DNA from: Erpobdella octoculata
Lineage: Eukaryota > Annelida > Clitellata > Hirudinida > Erpobdellidae
Assembly: GCA_963978895.1 (NCBI GenBank)
Contig: OZ022245.1
Coordinates: 28,684,043 to 28,748,042, forward strand
DNA length: 64,000 nucleotides
Reading direction: 5' to 3'
Shown: positions 36,101 to 48,380 of the stretch, piece by piece
Layout of the letters: each line of letters starts with the position of its first letter
Numbering within the stretch: position 1 is the stretch's first letter
Program-made: the position numbers and the translations under genes
The notes under the pieces: generated by a model
The model's database searches: none
Told to the model about the DNA's origin: nothing
The model's input: the letters and a program-made list of their open reading frames with translations, nothing else

Positions 36101-36628
36101 CTTGAATTCAACTGGGTTTATTATTTAAAACCCCCGTCAGAGTTTCTATGCTGTTTTTTCTTTAAACTGAAAAAAAAAACAAGAAGACCAGGAAGATTTC
36201 AAACGAATGATGTGTAGCAGTTTTATTCAGAAAGCGCGAACGTTGCACACAGAATTTCGCCATTTTAGGTATGTTATGGTATATAACGTACGTAGGTGTT
36301 TGTTAAACACAGAAAATGTTTAAATCCATTTTTCTTTTGCGAGATTAAATTTAGGAACGTTTCCCGGTAACCCAATAAATCGTCGACGAGAAAGCGCAAA
36401 TTCAATAAAATTGCAAACAAAAATTTATTTAGAATAGAGAGAACGGCGGGTCATCTAATGCTAGTCAATGCATACCTAATAAAGACAAAAGAGGAACTTG
36501 TTGAAAATGGCGGTTCCAGTTAATTGTATTCCGAATTAGGCGTTCCAAGAAAGCTGTATATTGTAATTAATAATGTTTTTTTTTGTGCGTAAAACTTTTA
36601 AGTTTTTTACAGTTTAAAATTTTTAAAG

Positions 36629-36834
36629 TTTTTTCTTGTACTTGTAGGTTAAGTTGAGTTGAGTTAACTTCCCAATTTTATTCTTAATTAAATAACTAAA
36701 TGTCAATGAATAATTTGAGTATTTTATTATTTTTTTTTGAAAGTTTTCCTTGTACTTGTAGGTTGAGTTGAGTTAACCTCCCAATTTTATTCTTAATTAA
36801 ATAACTAAATGTGAATAAATAATTTGAGTATTTT
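36629..36834. repeat. Duplication of about 95 bp, two copies
   Basis: The sequence from TTGTACTTGTAGGTT to AATAATTTGAGTATTTT occurs at about 36629-36724 and again at about 36741-36834. There are a few substitutions and one 5-bp difference (an extra GAGTT in the first copy), with about 16 bp between copies. Confidence 0.9.
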
Positions 36835-38552
36835 GAGCTTCACGAACAACCAAACGTTTTCCTGGTAACTCAGTTTAGTAACGCTGTCAAATCGTAGGCC
36901 ATCATTAGCTTCGACGCAAAAATTGTTTTATGACTGTTTGCGAAAATGACCGACCAAAGACAAGGCGTGAGGCGAAGATAACTGAGACGGAGCTCCAATT
37001 TTATCGCATGGGAATAGAGAAACGCAGTTTTTATATCTTCCAAAAAATTTTTTGTTGCAGTTTTTTTTATAAATATTTTTTTATGGATGAGGCAGTTCAA
37101 TATCGTTCCGCACACCCTCTACTATTCTATCTATTATTACTCTAGAGCTCTCTCATCAGACGTCATCTGAACCCAAGCGTTAAATAATAATTATTATTAT
37201 TATTGACATGATCATCTCCACCTGCCGCGGGTTTTTTGATTCAAAGAGATTATTTCTATGTCGGCTCTCTCTCTCTTCGCCTCACTCCACTTATAATTCC
37301 TCGGCAAATTATGAGCCTTCATCATACTTCTACCTGTTAACTGACATTTGTGCGTGGAAATCTCATTTAGTTTTTCGATCAAGCACTTGATTTCACGAGG
37401 GCGGAAGTCTGAGAGAAACTAAAAACGGAATCGATATTTAATTAATATACTCTCGAGAGTAGACCACTTGTTCCTGCTGTTCGTTAAATTTTCCCAATTA
37501 ACGCTCAATTGTTTTTTTCTTATAATTATAAAAAAAATATTTAACGCACGTGACCACTGTTGACGTTTTGCAATTAAAAAAAGAAGCAAAATGGCGCAGG
37601 CTCAGCGGAAGGCAATATTTATGATGATAAGGATAAAAATGGCTATAAAAGTTTGGTTATTTTTTTTGCATACGTATTCTCCCACGAGATGTCATTCTCA
37701 TTACAATATAAATAGTACATTTTAGTTTACCAGGTGTAAGTAAATTCCAGAAAAGTAATTTCAACAAAACTGTTTACGATGTTAAAGTCGATTAATTTTC
37801 CTTTTTAACATAATATGGTTCTCAATTAAAAAACAATTATAAAAATCGTTTCAACGTATTTTTAATAATAATAAAACAAACTAGGTTACCCTATTTTACG
37901 AAGAATAAATCAGATAAGTATAACTATAATAGCATCTTGTCTAGTAAACGGCGTCTTTTAAAAATAATATGCAACGGCTAGGTACCTACCTAGGCCTACC
38001 TACACCTACCTACCTAGGCCTATACAATTTTTTACTTTCTTTCTATACTAACTATCTTATTCTTATTATTATGATTTGTTTGAAATAAATTTGTTTTTAC
38101 ATTTATTGAAGCAATAATGTCAGTTTGTCAATAAAAGAAATTCTGGCAATAAATTGCAATCTCATAAAAAATTGTTGTGCGTTAAACAGGTCTCCATAGG
38201 CCGATTGATGTATAGATGAGTTGAGAGGCTTTAATATATCTTGTAAAAATAAATCAAAAATGATTAACAATCCATCTACTTCATTGAATGCATTATCGAA
38301 CGCGAATATATTCGGAAAGATACCGGCAGCTATATAGAGAACGTTATTAGTAAAAATGTAGTCATTTATTATTACCAGATGACGGCAGGTGAAATTTATT
38401 TAAAAAAACCCAGAAAAACTGGGTTTAAAAAAGTTTTTCTTTTGAATTTTATCCCAGTTGAAAACACTAAAGAGGTCAATAAATTGTTAGGTCGAACAAC
38501 GAGAATAAATTACATTAGGGAAGTTTAACCGCTAACGGGAAGGTGTTTTTCC

Positions 38553-38626
38553 TGTCACTTATGGAATGTCATGCAGAAGATGCATTGCTGTCACTTATGG
38601 AATGTCGCATGCAGAAGATGCATTGC
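38553..38626. repeat. Tandem duplication, 36-38 bp unit, two copies
   Basis: TGTCACTTATGGAATGTC followed by ATGCAGAAGATGCATTGC is repeated at once, with GC added in the second copy. Each copy contains the palindrome-like ATGCAGAAGATGCAT. Confidence 0.92.
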
Positions 38627-38910
38627 TCGTTTTATAATACGACGGTGACAACAAAGAAGAAGAGTTAAGAAAGGGAAGAAAATTGATACTGCATGAGTAG
38701 ATGGTGATAAAAGATATGGCTAGTTGAATAGTTTGTATATATATATCGGTTGAAAAACTACACATAAACCCTTTAAAAAAGTTGAAGGCTAACAGTTTTT
38801 TTTTTTTTTAAAAACTCCGCCTGGAGAAAGGAGGAGGGAAAAGTTAAAAAGAACAAATTATGATCCACGACAGGAAGTACTTAGGTGCTTCCTACATACA
38901 GCCATTTCAG

Positions 38911-38914
<4 letters not shown>

Positions 38915-38944
<30 letters not shown>
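38915..38944 (+). repeat. (A)30 run
   Basis: Thirty consecutive A, close to the SINE-like fragment that follows. Confidence 0.97.
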
Positions 38945-38946
<2 letters not shown>

Positions 38947-39049
38947 ACAGTTTTTTTTCTCAACTTTGATAAAAATAGTTTCAATAAAAAATGCGACCAC
39001 TGACACACTGGTACATCGACTCATCACAAATTCAAACAACGTCTCCCAA

Positions 39050-39130
39050 GTGGGCTTCGAACCACCGACCTTCGAATCAGGAGGAGATGTTATTTCTCTT
39101 CTCCTGAAACACGCACTCGGACACATAGGT
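39050..39130 (-). mobile_element. tRNA-derived SINE-like fragment (Pol III A and B boxes)
   Basis: On the minus strand TGTCCGAGTGCG (39112-39123) resembles the A box of Leu/Ser tRNAs (TGGCCGAGTGG). About 55 bp downstream, GGTTCGAAGCC (39053-39063) fits the B box. Between them is a short stem (CAGGAG...CTCCTG). The acceptor stem does not fold into a good tRNA, so a SINE head or tRNA pseudogene is more likely than a working tRNA. Confidence 0.45.
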
Positions 39131-40752
39131 GGGCTGAAAACCGTAAACAAGAGGAGGGAGAAGAAGCATCTTCGTATATGCTAAACGCTTCCCCGTAGAC
39201 GCTAAATCAAGTCTCTAAGAGACTCCAGCAAGTGCTGATTTCTGATTCCGAGCAGGAGAGAAAGAAAGAGAGAGAGAGAGCCAGCGAGGGTGAGAAAAAA
39301 AAAGAGAGAGCGCGAGAAAGAGAGAGTGGGACGGGAGTCAGGGGAAAAGATAGATCCGAAACGAACAATATTAAGAAAAAATCTTGAAGGCTAAGCTGAA
39401 ATCCTGGTTGTCATATTTCCATTTATTTAAAAAAAACTTCGAATTTTCCACTACGCATAGGAAAGACGCGGTTCGCAAGCTTATATAGAGTCTTTTCGTA
39501 AATTTAAAGACGCTCTTCAATAAATTTACTAAATAAAAATGTTTTTAAACCATTTATAAAAGTAAACAGGAAATCGCCCAATTATTAGTTAGAAGATAAA
39601 GAATGTCACTTACATAGGTCAACATAAGAAAAAATAGCTATTCTGCTCATCACCAGACCAGAGCTTAATCTGGATGTTTATCTATTATTTTCTTTCGAAT
39701 TTATTAAAAAAACGGTATACATGTTTATTTAAGTAATTAATTTTCTTGTCTTTAGTGGGTTTTTGACACCAGTGGGGAGGAGTCACGACAAACCATAAAC
39801 CCTAACCCATTACAAGTAACTTGTTTATTTGAATTCATTGAAAACATATTTTATAGACGAACAGTTGAAACGTGAGATTAACAACAATCAGCAAATCAAA
39901 CTTATAAATAAATATATTATTTTATTTAAAATACTTTTTTAAATTATTATGTTAAACAACAATGAAAGTGACGTCAAACAAAAGAGAAAAGATAACGAAT
40001 GCAAAACCAGGAACTGAAAAAGAATTAGATTTATAGTTCAGACAAAATATATTTGATTTAAGCAGAGTAATTGAATTGCAAATTCAGCTTTGACGATGAA
40101 ATAAAAAAAAAAACTTGTTTTGTTTTAATTTAAAAGTAAGAGCTACAAAAATAGATAAACAAGTATAGCAAAATAAAATTCCAGATACGACTCAAGAAGC
40201 CAATTGAATAGATGGATTTTAAATGGAAATGTTGAACGCGGTACAGATTGTAAACTAGAAACTCACGCGCTCTCTTGACTATAAACAATTTATTTCAAAT
40301 ATTGCAACTTCAAACACATCCCCAGAAATAAAAAAAACTGTCACAAACACAAGAAGTGAAACAAAATCCAGACAAATAAAGCCTTATCGAATATAAGTCA
40401 TGTGAGACAGCAAGGAGAGCATGCCAGTGAGCAGATAACAACTCTATTATTATGTACATTTTTTTAATAAATAAAATTAATTATAACAAACATATTATTA
40501 TATCATGAATACTATTTGTTAAATCAGAAACACACATGTTGTTATATTGTCGTTCAGAGCAGATTTTCTTAAATACAATTTGAATGAAATGCAAAACGAA
40601 ATATAAAAACAGACAGACGATATCAAGTACAGCATGAAAGTCTGGATGTTTGTTAGTTAGTTAGTTTGTAGCAAATTGTAAAAAACAAAACAAAAAAATA
40701 AAATTGCTAAATCGAAATTAAATTGTACCAAAAATGAGAAATGAACTTGAGA

Positions 40753-43700
40753 CTATTTGAGCCACCAGACAAAAAATGCTTGTAATATTACTGCCAATAA
40801 GAACATGGCTAAATCTTTTGAATCAAAGACAGCCGTTCTGCCACCAGCAGCAGCTGCGACCAGACTGGAAGATGGTAAGCCCCTTAGCTGGCCCTGTATG
40901 GTATTGAGCTGTAGCTGAACGTTGGCCAGTCTGTCCGACGTTTCTCTTTGAATTTGTATAAGTGAATGAATGGCCTCGCTGTACTTGCTAGCACTGCTCT
41001 GTTGTCTTTCGTTGGTCATAGGTGTTGTTTCAACTGTAAAGCAGTTTTATTGTTAACTTTTATATCATCTTATCATCTGCACTTTTAAAACAAAAATTAA
41101 TAAAAAACAAAAATTGATCGAGTTAAACAGAATTTTCATACCGGTAGACAAAGATGATTCGCTGTCGCATGTCCTCATATTATCTTCGTTGGTATTGGTT
41201 ATCGACCTGTCGTTTGATTGGTTGTTAGAGTGAATCGACCTTATTTGCTTCATCCTCTTGATCCTATTGGTCCGTTTGGAGCAGTCCATCGAAGGGTGCC
41301 TGGAATGACCATGAATGGAATTCCCGGCATTGGGCTTATCCTCCATGCTGGTAATGCTGGTCGTGTGGACGATGGGTGTTTGGTGGTGGGTCTTGGTACT
41401 GATGATAAAGTCTCTCTCATACTGGATGACATCATTCAAAGGATCCCAAGGTCGCCAGCTGTGTGTGTTTGTGGGGGGGGTGTTATTAAAAATGTCGATG
41501 ACCTATTTTAAAATTTGAATCAACTATAATAACTAGGACTGTCTTTAAAACATAAGCAGCATTTAAATTATGGCGAGAAAAGATTTCTCACACTAAAAAT
41601 AAAATTATCTAATATTTTATATTAATTATTCACTAGCAGCAAGGTCCAAAGTGATTGGTTGATTTAAATCAATGTTGATTGAATGTTTTAATGCCTACAT
41701 ATTATGATAAACAAAAAAATAAAAATGTATCTACAATTGATGTGACCAGATGTCCCTTTTGAACTTAATCGATCAACACAACTTACTCAGCATACTTATA
41801 GATCCAATCTCCGGTGATGACGTTCCTCTCAAAGAGGTTTGGTATCCAGTCAACGAGTTTTGCCTTTCTCTCTCTGGTTGCTTTCCTCTGCTCTTCCTCC
41901 AATAAACACTTTTCCTCTGTTGCCATCTGTTGGTCCCCTTTGACGATCGCATTGCTTACATGTGACCACAACCTGATTGCAATAGTATTTGTTATAATTT
42001 ACATTTGAAAGCCTCGTATTGAAATTATAATTGCCGATGCTATAATTATTATAATAACGTGTATGATGATGATTATGATGTTATAAGAAACTAAATCATA
42101 ATCGATTTACAGAAAATATAAGTAAAGGTAAAAAATACTTTTTTTTTATAAAAACAAACTCTAAAGAAGATTTCGCTGCGGGGGGGGGGGTAGTCATAGG
42201 TAGTTTTCCAAAATTTTTCTTAAACTTCCTTTTTATCTAATTTAAAAAAAAAATGCTTGAAAAATTTTTATTTGGGGGGGGTCTAATGGCTTTCCCGCCC
42301 ACCCCCAAATTTTTTTCTCTTTCCATATTTATTTAAAAAAAAAACGAAATCCTTGGGGTGCCCCCCGTCTCCCCCAAATGACACCCATGGATACATATAG
42401 GTGCAAAATTTGAAGTTCATTGATCTTTTGACTTCAAATTTTGCACAAAAACATAAACCTAAACATGCACTTTAAAGCTTACCTCTCAGATTCAAATTCT
42501 GATTGAGCCTCCAACATTATAGTGAACCTCTTCAACCTGTGAGTTTTGATCTCAGGAGTAGGACTCCAAAACAGCTCTGCTTCCTAAAAACGACAGTCAA
42601 CCAACCGAAAATCAGTTGTATGTAACCGAACCAAAAAATTCCAAAACAATTTTCAATGAACGGATAAACGTACACCGGTCCTCTTGTCCCTGATTGTGAT
42701 TTCTTGGTCCCAATGTCCATCTATGGTCGCTAGTGTTTCATCTCCGAGTTTTATTTTCCCGACGATTCTGTTGCTCGCTTCTCCGCTGCCCAGGAAAGGC
42801 TGAGATGTCAACAACATTGGAAACAAATTAATAATAAAATAACAAGTATGACAGTTATTAATTATCCACAACATCATCTCATTTAAAAAGGGTTAGCGCC
42901 GCCAGGCACAGCGATATTTGGCGGTTCAAATATCATTGCCATAGTCAGTGCCAGTAAGAGAGATGCACAGAAGAACTTTAAAATACTGCCCTGCCCTGGT
43001 TGTTACTGTAAAATGGCTTCACAAGTGAGAAAGGACAAAAGAAAAGATGCAAAAAGGTGCAGGTGTTTATTTCTAATGATATAATTTGATTTTCATCTTG
43101 TGTGGAAAAAGATAATTTTAATAGTCGATATCAAATAACCTTAAGTTTGAATTCAAGTTCAGCTTTGTAGCCAGTTTTCTCGCAATGTATTGAAACCTCA
43201 CCGCCAAATTCCATCGTCAACGTTCCAATCAAAATTCCTAAAAATGTAAATTATATCAAATTTCTATACCCACAAAAATTAAAAGTTAAGATAAAAATAG
43301 TTGTACAAAATCAGCCAATCATATCAACTCGATCATAAAAACAAAAGAAAGAGGATACAAAGATAGCAAACAAAGAAAACCTTTGCAGTGAGCATACGGC
43401 ATTGTTATGGCGTAATCCTCCCCCCTATTCAGAAGCACCAATCGACAGACTCCATCCAAGATGGCAGACAGAGAATTTCCATAAAACTTCGATTTAGCCA
43501 GAATGCTGCCACCTATGGCAAAGCCGTCCTGCCTGTTTGTGACGTAAAAAGCTGAAACTGGAGGATGGTGAGAGATCTGGAAAAAGAGAAGTAAGAAATA
43601 CAATTTTTAAATACAATTTGTTTGAAGATTTAAAATTTATTAATATTTATGACATTTGTTTCATTAAATAAGTTTAAATAGTAATAGCTCTTGTAATCAA

Positions 43701-46700
43701 TGAACAAATGTGTACGGTATTTACTAGTAATGATTTAACATGTAAATAACAGTTCATAAAAAATGATATGCACATCCCTGATTTGCATCATCATCATCAC
43801 TATTTATTTTATGAACGTTCCTTTTCCTTGCTACGCTAGGGTTGGACGTTTTCTCCATATTGCAACATCATCACTGATTTGCATATCATTGATGTGAACA
43901 TCAGTGAATTGCAACTTTGTTGTTGTTATGCACATTTATAATTATAAAAACAAAAATAAATGAATATTTAATTAAGTTTCTTATTGTTCAGTGCACTTTG
44001 GCCTAACACACCTGTTCAGCAATGTAGAAAGTCCTACTTCCTGTACGAGGATGTTTCCAATGACAACGAAAAGTTTCCCCAAGAATGGGATTGTACGGTT
44101 TTTTGAGACCCTGAGAAAAGATAAAATCGAATAAAAAATACACACATCTTTGAACAAAAGTAAAATAGTAAAAACAACAGAATAATAAACCTTTGGTTTT
44201 TTATAGAATCCAGACAAATACCACTTGACTACCATCTTCATTCGACTGAACGGATCCTCTGTTGTTACAGCCCTGTAACCGTAGAAACATGGTGTCCTCT
44301 TCATAGATTAAACTAATCATCATCATCATAACTGCTGCAGCAATCATCATCATCACCACCACAGACTAAACTTACTCAGAGAGCAGGTCGGCATGATAGT
44401 AGTAGTCAGACAGCTTATCAAGAAACGACCTTGGTTCCAAGATGAACGTTGGCAAGGCAACTCTCGACAAGTCCATCCCTGGTCTGACCTAATTTTAAAA
44501 CGAGCAAAACTTGACCCAGAATTGAGTCACTCAAGTAATTAAATAAAATAATAATTAAATGGATATTGAATAACTGAAATGAAATGCACAGGTGTAGAAT
44601 AATTAAAACTAACAAAAAAAAAAACAATAAACCATTCTTATACAACTAATAGAAAAAGCAAACACCTGCAATAATAACAATCCTGGTACATATACTAATT
44701 TGATGATGCAAATTGCTTTAAAGACAAAAAAGACTAAGTTCTAATTAATCCAGAATATTAAGACAAAAATTTAAATTACACAGGTGAGCAATTACAGGTG
44801 TGTTCAAAAAGCTCACCTGTTTAACTAAGGACCAAATGATGCTCTTGTTTTCATCAGCAACTTCTTCTGTCTGGCAAGCATCTCCAAGCTGATGTATAGA
44901 AAAATTAGTAAGTAATTTTTTGATTGGTTGTGTGAAGTAGGTTTAGATGTTTATTTACTGATTCAACCAATTACATCTAACATCGATACAAATCAACCAA
45001 TCCCATGTTAAATTAATTAACATCAACTAATCACAACATCCAGCATTTTTTCAAACCAACCAATCACACCTTATAAACAAACTTCAACAAATAAAGGCCA
45101 AAAAAAAAACAAAAAGATTTATTTTAAATAACATCCAACAAACAATACAAAATTATTTCATACAAATTCAATCAATAAAAGAACGGACACCTGTCCTAGC
45201 TCTTCAACGACATCCTCAACATAAGGTGATTCGACAGGTGGGTGGTCTTCATCACATTTCAACGGCTTTTTCGATTCTTCCTCCTCCTCCTCTTGTTTGC
45301 AGATTCCTTCGTCTTCATCTTCGTCCGATTCCGACTCGGATCTTTCCTCTTCTTTGTCCGTTTTTATGTCTTCGTCGAGGTCTTGTCGTGAATATTCATT
45401 AGTAGTTAAGTTAATAATTATTCATTAGCCAGTCTTCTTGTAATAATTTATTTAACATTAAATCTGAATAAATTAACTCTATTATGTTCATCATCATCAT
45501 CATCATCATCACAACCTATTTTGAAATGTCTTTCGTAGTCACTCTCGTCCATCACGTTAGAAGAAAACGAATCGACCAAAGAAGATTGCATCATGACAGT
45601 TGGAGTACTGGTTGGCATGGCGATGGATGCAGTGGTTGCCATCGGCGACGAAGACGTACCCATCTGGAAAAGCGTGAGAGTGTCTGCGCTGGCATCTTTA
45701 GTGTCTTTGGTCATGGTCCTCATAAGAAGGCCAGAACAGTGAAGAGCCAATTCTAGGGCATCCATCCAGCATTTGCCTGTGATTGACAATTAGAAAGTAG
45801 GTCAAAAGGTCAAACTGAATTTCAAATGAGCAGGCATAACCAAACAGAAAGTGGAAATATTAAAAATTGGGTATTTCCAAATAATATAATAAATACATCG
45901 CAAAAATATCTTTAAAAAAGTATTTTTATCACGTACCTGAAATAACTAAATCTAGTAACACATAAAATAACAAAACGACAACCAGAGAGAAAAAAATTAA
46001 AGACCTGCAGCTTCGGATGACGCCCTGAATATGATGTAAGAAGTCGGAAGGGGGAGGGTCAGTGCCCCGATGCTTTCACCCTTTGGTCCCTGATTGGAGA
46101 ATTTAAAGTTTTTCAGTCAATGATATATCAGGAAAATATTTACAGCTAATCATCAACCAATTATATTTAGTTTTCACAAAAAAATTGTATGTTTAAAATA
46201 GCAAAGTAAACTGATATCTCTAAATTCTTCCACTAAGAACAATTTTTAATAAAAATACGAAAAAATTAATAAAGAAGTAAATTTATAAACAAAATAAATA
46301 ATCAATGTAATATTTAGATGAATTTAAAGAAAAAAAACAAATTAATTAAACAACAAACCTTCGTGGCCCAGATCGACTGGTCAAGAGGATGAAAAACTTT
46401 GAAGCAAAAACCATCTTTTTTTGAAGGTCTCTCGAGAACTTCACAGGAACTTAGCAGACATGTGGCAACCCAATGACTTGACTGTTGTTCAATAAGAAAA
46501 CCATTATTCTGTCGCTCATTCATTCATACCATTATACATTCATTTATATCATTATATATTCTTTTGTATCATTATGCATTCATTCATACCATAATACATG
46601 CATTCATTCATCATAAATTTATTCATCAATTAATTCACTCCTCAAGCCTTCTATTTCAATAAAACAGATTAATTTCTTTCTTTTTTCGTCTATCCATTTA

Positions 46701-48380
46701 TAACAATCAGACCATGACCTTGTGGCTTTTATAGAGAATGAGCAATCCAGGCTTGAGGACGCACCACAGCTTTGTCCAGCTCTTGAGTGCTCCACGAACT
46801 TTTAACCAATCAGAGAGGACGACAATCGTCGGATCCTGCAGAGCACTCATCAGTTCATTTGTTGCACGTTTTTTCTCGCACCTGTAGTTCTTTTTCTGCT
46901 CCTGACGAATAGGATTTTTCGCATTTTAATGTTCCGTTCACCTCATTAAACGTGGCGGTTTCACATTGGAAAATTATCGACCAATTTTAATGGCCACCGA
47001 AATTAAGTGATTTGATTGAATGGAATTTATAATGATATTAGTAAGCTTATGCCTACTTTTAAAGACTCCTTTTTGTTGTTCTTTGAGAAATCTTTAGATC
47101 CAAAACTTGTAATTCTACTGAGATCAATCTAAAGAATTTCACGAAAAGAATTAAATAAAAATTAAATAAATTATTCTAAATAAAATAAGAACAAACCTTG
47201 CTTCTTTGATCTGATTGGTTCAATTGACTTATTGAATCATCATCAAGTCCTGATGAAAAAAAAAATCGCACTTACAAAAACCACACACAGACACAAACAT
47301 ATGAAGAAAGATACAAACACATACAAAATTACTTATAGACAAATATATACAAACCCACACGTTCAGAGGAAAACACCTGACCTCGACCAATGTTCTGAAA
47401 TGTAGATTGATTGTTCGATGGAGAAGAAGGGGAACTGTTGGGCAATTGCCCCCCTCCTCCGCCGCCACCACTGCTACTGCCACTTCCAGTTGAATTGTTG
47501 TTTTGAGAACCAGTTGCTGCTGTTGTTGTTGTAGTTGTTGTTGTTGTTGCAGGAATTGTGGTGATAGTTGTGAAGCTTGTGTTGAGAGCAGATGATGAAA
47601 GCATTTTGCTTGTAAGTGATTTGCCAAACTTTATCAGGTCGTTATCTAGTGGTAGGAAGTAGAAGAAATTTTAAGAGAAATGGGAGTGGATGGTCATTAT
47701 CTAGTGGTAGGGAGTAGAAGAAATTTTAAGGAGGAGAGGGGTGATGGTCATTATCTGGAGGTAGTAAAAGGGAGAGGGGTGGATGGCCGGGAGAAAAGGT
47801 TAACAAGCCCAGAATAAATACTTTGCACTCATTTAAATTATTCAGTAATTTATAAAAATTAACAGCCCAATCATAATTTCTTATCATAATCATTATCAAC
47901 ACAATCACCATAACAACATCATTATAACCATAGCAACATTACCACTGAAACAACTGTTTAGATAATTGTTATTAACAGCAGCAAAGAGAGAGAATGAACA
48001 ACAATCAGATCATGAATGGTGGTTGCAGAATGTTTGAACCTTGACTTGTTATTTATGAAAGAATTTCGAGAGCCCTCCACCCAATCAGAGCAGTACAATG
48101 GCAGATCAACCCGGTATTCATTCACATGCATTTATTGAACAAGCAGACCCCACGCTCTTTTAATTATAACTATCATCATCATCGCATTGTCTCTGATTAC
48201 AACAATAATGATCATCATCATCACCACCACTTTAATTACTACTATATATCGGCACTACTAATCAATAAACTATCACTACCACCACCATCACCATTTCACT
48301 ATCATCATCATCATCATCATCACTGACACTCATCAATATAATCGAACCAATCACTAATTAATCTCACCTTTTCCAGGCAT
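40753..48380 (-). CDS. OSBPL8: Oxysterol-binding protein-related protein of the ORP5/ORP8 class, complete
   Basis: Nineteen exons join in phase: 48368-48380, 47382-47645, 47197-47249, 46719-46901, 46359-46481, 46005-46089, 45516-45776, 45191-45381, 44817-44888, 44376-44488, 44191-44272, 44012-44110, 43381-43576, 43140-43237, 42674-42799, 42483-42583, 41787-41972, 41142-41458, 40753-41033. They give about 947 residues (human ORP8 889). Order: N-terminal low-complexity region with poly-Thr and Gly/Ser runs; basic [14 protein letters not shown] domain (about 141-255) with [14 protein letters not shown] and [12 protein letters not shown]; a very acidic linker; the ORD lipid-transfer domain with the hallmark EQISHHPP (about 512-519); and a C-terminal membrane anchor ([17 protein letters not shown]). 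ORP5/8 sit in the ER, contact the plasma membrane through the PH domain, and exchange phosphatidylserine for PI4P. The 13-bp first coding exon is the least certain. Confidence 0.94.
42178..42385. repeat. Repeat piece with poly-G/poly-C runs in ORP intron 16
   Basis: A G10 run at about 42181-42190 and a G8 run near 42275 are followed by C runs and CCCCCAAATGACACCC. The closing sequence resembles the end of the diverged repeat at about 25020-25035. Confidence 0.5.
48168..48325. repeat. (CAT)n-rich microsatellite
   Basis: Interrupted CAT/ATC trinucleotides with ACC variants, in ORP intron 1. It makes a His/Tyr-rich spurious frame. Confidence 0.9.

Larger units (their letters stand above)
33116..40752. 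other. Gene-poor stretch (7.6 kb), probably 5' UTR intron and regulatory region of the neuropeptide gene plus ORP 3' flank
   Basis: No supported coding exon on either strand. Contents: a diverged GGGCAC/GGGCAA-rich repeat piece (about 33495-33800), a less AT-rich block at 34240-34520 that could be promoter, a 95-bp near-tandem duplication (36629-36834), CTACCTAGG-type simple repeat (37978-38022), a 36-38-bp tandem duplication (38553-38626), a 30-A run (38915-38944), a tRNA-derived SINE-like fragment (39050-39130), GA-rich low complexity (39256-39330), and the 3' flank of the ORP gene from about 40000. Confidence 0.6.

Noticed and set aside
36870..37145. Overlapping plus and minus frames of 71-81 residues
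   Set aside because: Neither strand shows a motif or exon border; treated as chance.
47229..47627. Gln-rich alternative frame
   Set aside because: Frame-shifted reading of the poly-Thr and Gly/Ser exon of the ORP gene.
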